Below are positions 1-6,126 of a stretch of 6,126 nt of DNA, piece after piece (position 1 is the first letter of the stretch; every line of letters begins with the position of its first letter). Both the position numbers and the translations under genes were made by a program. This DNA comes from Silvimonas sp. JCM 19000 (lineage in GTDB: Bacteria; Pseudomonadota; Gammaproteobacteria; Burkholderiales; Chitinibacteraceae), in NCBI GenBank assembly GCA_001313065.1, contig BBFD01000241.1, positions 1 through 6,126 on the forward strand. Reading direction: 5' to 3'. The notes under the pieces were generated by a model. It was not told the origin of the DNA and did no database searches. It worked only from the letters and a program-made list of their open reading frames with translations.

Positions 1-44
1 CCGAGTGCACCGCGTTGCTGGCAGGCGGCGGGCGCCGCGCCAAT

Positions 45-1958
<1,914 letters not shown>

Positions 1959-1960
1959 GG

Positions 1961-1981
1961 CGTCTCCTAAACAGAAAGACG
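1961..1981 (-). promoter_or_regulatory. Candidate SD-sequestering hairpin of the thiC expression platform
   Basis: In the minus-strand RNA, CGTCT (1981-1977) can pair with AGACG (1965-1961), leaving an 11-nt loop. The 3' arm takes up the last two bases of the AGGAG ribosome binding site, and the loop holds the rest. The ATG follows three bases after the stem. No U-tract follows any hairpin in the leader, so control at translation initiation is more likely than attenuation. The stem is seen in the sequence; its regulatory role is inferred. Confidence 0.4.
1964..1968 (-). promoter_or_regulatory. Ribosome binding site of thiC
   Basis: On the minus strand AGGAG lies five bases before the ATG at 1958 and fixes the thiC start. 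It sits partly inside the candidate hairpin at 1961-1981, so its accessibility may be what the riboswitch controls. Confidence 0.75.
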
Positions 1982-2028
1982 GCGCGGGGTGCGCGTAAAG
2001 ACGCAGGATGGATGAGATGCGAGGCGGC

Positions 2029-2109
2029 TTCGCTTCCCTACGCCGGTGTGAACCGGATCAGGTGCTGAGGGACTCTCTCATCCGCGATCTACGCGGAACC
2101 CCTAGCGAA
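2029..2109 (-). ncRNA. TPP riboswitch (THI element) in the thiC leader
   Basis: Reading the minus strand, all parts of a TPP aptamer are present. P1 is formed by TTCGCT (2109-2104) with AGCGAA (2034-2029). GGGG (2102-2099) opens the P2 region and pairs with CCC (about 2070-2068). P3 is CCGCG (2097-2093) with CGCGG (2087-2083). The pyrimidine-binding core reads AUGAGA where CUGAGA is usual. The diphosphate-sensing half carries ACCTGATCCGG, a TTCACA loop and ACCGGCGTAGGGAAGCG, which match the family closely. It lies 70 nt upstream of thiC, its classic target. TPP binding is expected to reduce thiC expression. The C-to-A change in the core is paired with a G-to-U change opposite, extending P3 by a U-A pair. 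Confidence 0.93.
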
Positions 2110-2119
2110 ACTCAATGCT

Positions 2120-2147
2120 GTGAACGGTATCCAGTTTATGCAATAAT
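2120..2147 (+). promoter_or_regulatory. Possible promoter of the Pcm-like gene
   Basis: An extended -10, TG at 2139-2140 followed by AATAAT (2142-2147, five of six matches to TATAAT after a one-base gap), lies 58 bases before the ATG at 2205. A weak -35 GTGAAC (2120-2125) sits 16 bases upstream. It is the best sigma70-like candidate in the short divergent region, but it has not been scored against background. Confidence 0.35.
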
Positions 2148-2170
2148 CGCAAGCTAATTTCGAGCGCAAA
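2143..2170 (-). promoter_or_regulatory. Possible thiC promoter
   Basis: On the minus strand TTTGCG (2170-2165) and GATTAT (2148-2143) are separated by 16 bases. Each matches the sigma70 consensus only partly: three of six at -35 and four of six at -10. Transcription would begin about 25-30 nt before the riboswitch P1 stem, which fits the need to include the whole aptamer. A second arrangement, TTGCGA with TACCGT at a spacing of 17, is also possible. The box overlaps the proposed -10 of the divergent gene. Confidence 0.25.
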
Positions 2171-2204
2171 CGCCGGTTTGCTGTCAGGTCTTAAGGTGAA
2201 AAAA

Positions 2205-2858
2205 ATGGATTGGGAACACGCCCGTTATCTGTTGGTAGAACAACAAATCCGCCCGTGGGATGTACTGGATCAGAAGGTACTGGACCGGGTACTGACCGTT
2301 AAACGTGAAGACTTTGTGCCGGCCGATAAAAAAGGCGCTGGCCTTTGTCGATACCGATCTGCGCTGGGCCATGGCTCGGTGTTGATGTCGCCCAAGCTGG
2401 AAGCACGCATGGTGCAAGACGCCGAAGTCCAGCCGACCGACAAGGTGCTGGTGGTTGGCGCCGCCACCGGTTATGTGATGGCGATGGCCGCAGGTCTGGC
2501 CAATCAGGTTTATGGCATCGAAATCGAGCCCGAACTGGCGGCCCAGGCCGAAGCCAATCTGGCCCGCGCCGGCATCCGCAATGCGCGCGTGATTGTCGGT
2601 GATGGCATGGGCGGCATTCCCACCCAGGCCCCGTTTGACGTGATTATCGCGACCGGTTCGTTCTATGAAGTGCCGCAAGCACTGAAAGACCAACTGGCTG
2701 TGGGCGGCCGTTTGATCGCCATCGTCGGCGAACTGCCGATCATGAGCGCCACGCTGCTGACCAAGGTCGACACCGCCGCATGGCGCAGCGACAAGCTGTT
2801 TGAATACAACCTGCCGCGCATGAAGAACGCCCCGGCCAAGCCGGTGTTCCAGTTCTAA
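2205..2858 (+). CDS. pcm: Protein-L-isoaspartate O-methyltransferase family protein (Pcm-like), with a compensated frameshift
   Basis: This is a SAM-dependent methyltransferase of the PCMT family, whose members methylate isoaspartyl residues for protein repair. I chose ATG 2205 (MDWEHARYLL) because AAGGTG at 2193-2198 lies six bases upstream; a TTG at 2178 in the same frame has no such site. The protein is 217 residues. Family features are EQQIRPWDVLD (12-22), REDFVPA (34-40), GHGSVLMSPKLEARM (55-69), the SAM loop VLVVGAATGY (81-90), GIEIEPE (104-110) and FDVIIATGSF (144-153). Residues 44-53 (GAGLCRYRSA) are out of frame: an extra A in the run 2328-2333 and a missing C near 2364 would give ALAFVDTDLR, which fits the family. 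The SAM loop lacks the usual acidic residue and the GTGSG form, so this may be a paralogue with another substrate. A strong terminator follows. Confidence 0.82.
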   Translation: MDWEHARYLLVEQQIRPWDVLDQKVLDRVLTVKREDFVPADKKGAGLCRYRSALGHGSVLMSPKLEARMVQDAEVQPTDKVLVVGAATGYVMAMAAGLANQVYGIEIEPELAAQAEANLARAGIRNARVIVGDGMGGIPTQAPFDVIIATGSFYEVPQALKDQLAVGGRLIAIVGELPIMSATLLTKVDTAAWRSDKLFEYNLPRMKNAPAKPVFQF

Positions 2859-2877
2859 GCGCGGTAGTCGATACCCC

Positions 2878-2908
2878 AAAGGCGTGGTCATGCACCACGC
2901 CTTTTTTT
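2878..2908 (+). terminator. Intrinsic terminator after the Pcm-like gene
   Basis: GGCGTGGT (2881-2888) and ACCACGCC (2894-2901) form a perfect 8-bp GC-rich stem with a 5-nt loop, followed by seven T (2902-2908). Three A before the stem can extend it into the T-run. It begins 20 bases after the stop codon and is a textbook rho-independent terminator for the plus strand. Confidence 0.93.
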
Positions 2909-2913
2909 AACGT

Positions 2914-2934
2914 CTGGCGCTTATCCTGCGCCAG
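2914..2934 (+). repeat. Second inverted repeat, in the leader of the rhodanese gene
   Basis: CTGGCGC (2914-2920) and GCGCCAG (2928-2934) form a perfect 7-bp stem with loop TTATCCT, five bases after the terminator T-run. No T-tract follows on the plus strand (CGCCTTTGTGG). On the minus strand the next bases are AGACG, also without a T-run. It may be a backup terminator arm, an mRNA 5' stabiliser for the rhodanese or a chance stem. Confidence 0.45.
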
Positions 2935-2956
2935 CGCCTTTGTGGATTAAAAAAAC

Positions 2957-3280
2957 ATGCAGCAAATGCCCGCCCTTGATCTGGCCGCCCGCCTGGCCGA
3001 TACCAGCAAACCCAAGCCCGTGCTGCTGGATGTGCGCGAGCCGTGGGAATACGCGCTGTGCCATCTGGCCGATAGCGTGTCGCTGCCGATGAACGAAATC
3101 CCCAATCGGTTCAATGAACTGGATGAAGACGCCGAAATCGTCGTCATCTGCCATCACGGCATGCGCAGCTACCAGGTGGGTGTGTTCCTCGAGCGCCAGG
3201 GCTTTGGCCATATCGTCAATCTGGCCGGCGGCGTGGATGCCTGGGCCAACGACGTTGACCCGGCCATGGCGCGCTACTGA
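2957..3280 (+). CDS. Single-domain rhodanese-like sulfurtransferase
   Basis: A 107-residue cytoplasmic protein made of one rhodanese domain, the size of GlpE and similar proteins. It has the early motif LLDVREPWEYA (about 23-33), the substrate-side HLADSVSLPMNEI, and the active-site loop CHHGMRS with catalytic C65 and R70. The C-terminal LAGGVDAWANDVDP is typical of the fold. Such enzymes pass sulfane sulfur from thiosulfate or persulfides through a cysteine persulfide; the physiological acceptor cannot be told from sequence. ATG 2957 is preceded by an A-run and only a weak GTGG purine patch at 2942-2945, so translation may be modest. An alternative ATG at 2966 exists. There is no signal peptide, and unlike most of its neighbours the reading frame is intact. 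It lies downstream of the Pcm-like gene beyond a strong terminator, and faces urtE tail to tail. Confidence 0.9.
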   Translation: MQQMPALDLAARLADTSKPKPVLLDVREPWEYALCHLADSVSLPMNEIPNRFNELDEDAEIVVICHHGMRSYQVGVFLERQGFGHIVNLAGGVDAWANDVDPAMARY

Positions 3281-3299
3281 TCACGTCAGTCGACGCGCA

Positions 3300-3994
3300 T
3301 TACAACGACAACAAACCGCGCACGCCGTCGGCATCCATCTGGTCGCCCCGGCCGCGCGCGATGATTTCGCCGCGTTCCATCACCAGATAATGGTCGGCCA
3401 GCGAACGCGCGAAATCGTAGTACTGCTCCACCAGCAAAATCGCCATCTCGCCGGTCTCGGCCAGGGCGCGAATGGCGCGTTCGATATCTTTGATAATCGA
3501 CGGCTGGATACCCTCGGTGGGTTCATCCAGGATCAGCAACTTCGGCCCCATCGCCAACGCCCGGCCGATTGCCAGTTGCTGCTGTTGGCCGCCAGACAAA
3601 TCGCCACCGCGCCGTCGCAACATTTGCTTGAGCACCGGAAACATTTCAAAAAATCCGTGGTGGAATCGGCGTGCTGCCCGGCCGTGACGCCAGCCCCATG
3701 CGCAGATTTTCTTCCACCGACAGCCGCGAAAAAAATCTCGCGCCCCTGCGGCACATAGCCGATGCCAGCGCGCACGCGGTCATACGACGCCAGCTTCGTG
3801 ATGTCCGCACCGCCAAACTGGATACTGCCGCTGCGTGTGGGCACCACGCCCATCAACGATTTCAGCAGCGTGGTTTTGCCAACACCGTTGCGGCCCAGCA
3901 GCGTGGTTACTTTGCCCGGCTCGGCGGTAAAGCTCAGGCCGCGCAGAATATGGCTGCCGCCGTAATATTGATTGAGGTTTTCGACTTGGAGCAT
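3300..3994 (-). CDS. urtE: Urea ABC transporter ATP-binding subunit UrtE, interrupted by two apparent +1 indels
   Basis: This is one of the two cytosolic ATPases that power the Urt high-affinity urea importer. The start is ATG 3994 (MLQVENLNQYYGG), with AAAGGAA about six bases upstream and 19 bp after the urtD stop. The frame breaks at the 7-A run 3729-3735 (GREIF, then SRLSVEENLRMGL in another frame) and at the 6-A run 3648-3653 (PPRIF, then EMFPVLKQML). Removing one base from each gives 230 residues, the usual UrtE length. The joined protein has Walker A GRNGVGKTT (34-42), the Q-loop region GYVPQGREIF, signature LSGGQ (132-136) and Walker B LLILDEP (152-158). EPTEGIQPSIIKDIERAI is characteristic of UrtE. 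The switch position reads VEQ rather than VEH, which is normal for LivF/UrtE-type subunits. As written, translation would stop or run out of frame before the signature motif. Confidence 0.93.
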
Positions 3995-4013
3995 GGCGGG
4001 TTCCTTTGCTTTG

Positions 4014-4847
4014 TTAGCGCCCGAGATAGACTTCAATCACGCGGTCATCGGCCTGCACCGTGGCCAGATCGCCTTCGGCCAGCACGCTGCCTTCGTGCAA
4101 TACGGTGACCTTGCCGCCCAGTTTTTTTTCCACAAACGCCATATCGTGTTCGACCACCACCAGCGAATGCTGCCCGGCCAGCGAGACAAACAACTCCGCC
4201 GTGCGCATGGTTTCGTCATCGGTCATGCCCGCCACCGGTTCATCCAGCAGCAGCAATCTGGGTTCCTGCATCAGCAACATGCCAATTTCCAGCCACTGCT
4301 TTTGCCCGTGCGACAACAGCCCGGCCAGCCGATGCGCTTGTGCGGTCAGGCGGATTTGTTCCATTACCGTTTCGATGCGACCACGCGCCTCGCTATCCAG
4401 CTTGTAAAACAGACTGCGCCAGACGCGCTTGTCCATTTTCATCGCCAGTTCCAGGTTCTCGAACACGGTGTGTTGTTCGAACACGGTGGGTTTCTGGAAT
4501 TTGCGGCCGATGCCGGCATGAGCGATTTCCGGTTCTTTGAGCCGCGTCAGATCCAGCGTTTGCCCAAAGAAAGCCTTGCCGCTATCGGGCCGCGTTTTGC
4601 CGGTAATCACATCCATCATGGTGGTCTTGCCCGCGCCGTTGGGGCCGATAATGCAGCGCAATTCGCCCACGTCGATATGCAGACTGAGTTTGTTCAACGC
4701 CTTGAAACCATCAAAGCTGACCGAGATTTCGTCCAGATACAGGATGACGCCGTGGGCGATATCCAGGGCGCCGGGTGTGACGGCGCGCGCCTGGCCGGCG
4801 CTGGCATCGGCCCACTGCGGGCGGTCTTCAATCGCGGGCGTGATCAT
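4014..4847 (-). CDS. urtD: Urea ABC transporter ATP-binding subunit UrtD
   Basis: UrtD is the second ATPase of the urea importer and pairs with UrtE beneath the UrtB-UrtC membrane channel. The 277-residue frame is intact, including an 8-A codon stretch for EKK. ATG 4847 overlaps the urtC stop as ATGA, indicating translational coupling. After a 35-residue N-terminal extension come Walker A GPNGAGKTT (68-76), the Q-loop Q118 in GRKFQKPTVFEQHTVFENL, signature LSHGQKQWLEIGM (178-190), Walker B LLLLDEP (198-204) and switch histidine H234 in VVVEHDM. The LSHGQ signature, the KFQKPTVFEQHTVFENLEL block and the VTVLHEGSVLAEGD tail separate UrtD from LivG of branched-chain amino acid transporters. The N-terminal extension is variable in this family and carries no motif I recognise. 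Confidence 0.96.
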   Translation of the reverse strand: MITPAIEDRPQWADASAGQARAVTPGALDIAHGVILYLDEISVSFDGFKALNKLSLHIDVGELRCIIGPNGAGKTTMMDVITGKTRPDSGKAFFGQTLDLTRLKEPEIAHAGIGRKFQKPTVFEQHTVFENLELAMKMDKRVWRSLFYKLDSEARGRIETVMEQIRLTAQAHRLAGLLSHGQKQWLEIGMLLMQEPRLLLLDEPVAGMTDDETMRTAELFVSLAGQHSLVVVEHDMAFVEKKLGGKVTVLHEGSVLAEGDLATVQADDRVIEVYLGR

Positions 4848-6016
4848 GCGGCGTGCTCCTGAGTCAGTGGGGTGGGCGCGGCATCCGCCGGGGCCGGTGT
4901 GTTGGGGACATCTGGCGTGCGGCGTTGGGTCAGCTTCTGGTACAGACCGACGATGCCTTGCGGCAAAAACAGCGTGACCAGGATGAACAGAAAGCCGAGG
5001 AAAAAACAGCCAGTATTGCGGAAACGACACGGTAAACCAGCTCTTGGCCAGGTTAACCACCACCGCGCCGATCACCGCGCCAATCAAGGTGCCACGGCCA
5101 CCGACCGCCACCCAGATGGCGATTTCAATCGAAGACGCCGCCGACATTTCGCCCGGATTGATAATGCCCACCTGCGGCACATACAACGCACCCGCCACGC
5201 CGCACAACGCGGCCGACAGCGTCCAGATAAACAGCTTGTACCATAGCGGGTTGTAGCCGATGAACATGACGCGCGATTCGGCATCGCGCGTTGCCGCCAG
5301 CACCCGGCCGTAGCGCGAGGTGACTAGCCAGCGGCCCAGCAGCAAGGTGCCCGCCAGCGCCAACGCGGTCAGCCCTAGCAGCACCACGCGGGTTTCCGGT
5401 GCGGTGATCGAATAGCCGAGGATGCGTTTGAAATCGGTAAAGCCGTTATTGCCGCCAAAGCCGGTTTCGTTGCGGAAGAACAGCAACATGGCGGCGTAGG
5501 TGAGGGCTTGGGTGATGATGGAGAAATACACGCCCTTGATGCGGCTCTGGAAGGCGAAATAGCCAAACACACCCGCAACTACGGTGGGCACGCCGATGGT
5601 GAGGACGATGGCCCAGACCACGTTGTCGGTGCTTGCCAGTACCAGGGCAGCGCCTTCCAGTCGAGGAAAACCATAAAGTCGGGCAGGGCGCTGTGGTAGT
5701 TGCCATCCAGGCCTATCTGCCGCATCAGGTACATGCCGAAGGCGTAGCCGCCGAGCGCAAAGAAGAGTCCATGGCCCAGCGACAGGATGCCGGCGTAGCC
5801 CCAGATCAAATCCATCGCCACCGCGACCATGGCGTAGCACATGATTTTGCCGGTGAGGGTGACAGCGTAGTTGGACACGTGCAGCGCGCTGTCGGGCGGC
5901 GCGAGCAGGTGCATGGCGGGGACGATGATGAGCATGAGGGCGAGGAACGCGAGCATGGCGGTCCAGCCTTTGGGGCCCAGCAATCTGACGCTACGTTCGG
6001 TGTATGACTGGCGCAT
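4844..6016 (-). CDS. urtC: Urea ABC transporter permease UrtC, interrupted by two apparent indels
   Basis: UrtC is an inner-membrane permease of the LivM type that forms the urea channel with UrtB. ATG 6016 (MRQSYTERSVRLL) has an AGGA patch about 11 bases upstream. The stop TGA 4846-4844 overlaps the urtD start. The frame shifts near 5636 (DWKALPWYW, then STDNVVWAIV; one C/G missing) and at the 6-A run 5001-5006 (SFPQYWLFF, then LGFLFILVTLFLPQGI; one extra). Corrected, the product is 390 residues, within the family range. It shows hydrophobic helices at about 20-38, 51-70 and 76-97, the signatures DLIWGYAGILSLGHGLFFALGG, FQSRIKGVYFSIITQALTYA and FRNETGFGGNNGFTDF, and a cytoplasmic VAVGGRGTLIGAVIGA loop. 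The C-terminal tail after LTQRR is proline-rich and unconserved. In the uncorrected sequence the last part reads straight through into urtD, giving a false fusion. Confidence 0.93.
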
Positions 6017-6126
6017 GGTGGTTTTTTTCCTGGGTTGGTGCGGTGGTGCTTTTTTTATTCGTGGTTCGTGGTTGTAAAACCTTAACCGCTTAGCCTGCGG
6101 CGCATGTTTTTTGATGTTCAGCTTGT
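6017..6126. other. Upstream region of urtC, no gene recognised
   Basis: This 110-bp stretch before urtC has no reading frame resembling the end of UrtB or any other protein. On the minus strand it holds a short CCGC/GCGG hairpin (6100-6086). It also has a weak promoter-like pair TTTACA (6078-6073) and TAAAAA (6057-6052), whose 15-base spacer is shorter than usual, and the AGGA ribosome binding site of urtC. A perfect tandem repeat of TCGTGGT occurs twice at 6059-6072 on the plus strand, inside that spacer. The wide gap suggests that urtC may have its own promoter here, but nothing is decisive. Confidence 0.35.

Noticed and set aside
1..44. GC-rich inverted repeat just downstream of thiC as a terminator
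   Set aside because: On the minus strand GCGGC/GCCGC can form a 5-bp stem after the thiC stop, but no T-run follows and the window ends before anything decisive.
2178..2204. Upstream TTG start for the Pcm-like gene
   Set aside because: ATG 2205 has a well-placed AAGGTG site and begins at the conserved N-terminus; the nine extra codons consist of the leader itself.
3972..4862. Long plus-strand open frame of 296 codons
   Set aside because: It is the antisense shadow of urtD and has no recognisable motif or ribosome binding site.
4014..5840. Apparent 608-residue permease-ATPase fusion (UrtC-UrtD)
   Set aside because: The joining segment is out-of-frame urtC created by one extra A at 5001-5006. 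With that base removed, urtC ends at an ATGA overlap with urtD, the normal arrangement.
6052..6078. urtC promoter (TTTACA and TAAAAA) with a tandem TCGTGGT repeat
   Set aside because: The spacer is 15 bases and the -10 match is weak. Two copies of a 7-mer are not enough to claim an operator, and the A/T runs here may also be miscounted.

Overview
The window looks like chromosomal DNA of a GC-rich betaproteobacterium. The protein sequences (long gammaproteobacterial/betaproteobacterial ThiC, the EQQIRPWDVLD-type Pcm homologue, the Urt transporter) suggest Neisseriales or a close relative. That placement comes from recognising the proteins, not from a search. All content is metabolic and housekeeping; I see no mobile element, CRISPR array, tRNA, rRNA or defence locus.

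Layout. Positions 45-1958 (minus) hold thiC, the HMP-P synthase of thiamine biosynthesis. It is preceded by a TPP riboswitch (2029-2109, minus) and a 70-nt linker with a candidate hairpin over the ribosome binding site. A short divergent promoter region (about 2110-2204) separates it from a Pcm-like methyltransferase gene (2205-2858, plus). A strong intrinsic terminator follows, then a second hairpin, then a small single-domain rhodanese (2957-3280, plus). Converging on the rhodanese with only 19 bp between are three genes of a urea ABC transporter on the minus strand. In transcription order these are urtC (permease, 6016-4844), urtD (ATPase, 4847-4014) and urtE (ATPase, 3994-3300). urtA and urtB, if present, lie beyond the right edge.

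How they work together. UrtC, UrtD and UrtE form part of one high-affinity urea importer and are translationally packed: urtC and urtD overlap by ATGA, and urtE starts 19 bp after urtD. thiC is controlled separately by thiamine pyrophosphate through its leader. The methyltransferase and rhodanese are unrelated single-domain proteins that happen to be neighbours or may share transcription.

The strongest unusual signal is technical. Four of the six genes are broken by indels at nine places. Every inferred insertion lies in an A/T run that is now 6-7 bases long, and every inferred deletion removes one C/G from a short C/G run. Undoing them restores family-length proteins with all motifs (ThiC 637, Pcm-like 217, UrtE 230 and UrtC 390 residues), so this is most likely sequencing or assembly error rather than gene decay. 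The most interesting biological detail is in the thiC leader. The conserved TPP-binding core carries a substitution at the base of P3, and it is perfectly complementary over 8 nt to the downstream linker, which suggests a switching partner. I found no convincing undescribed multi-gene system.
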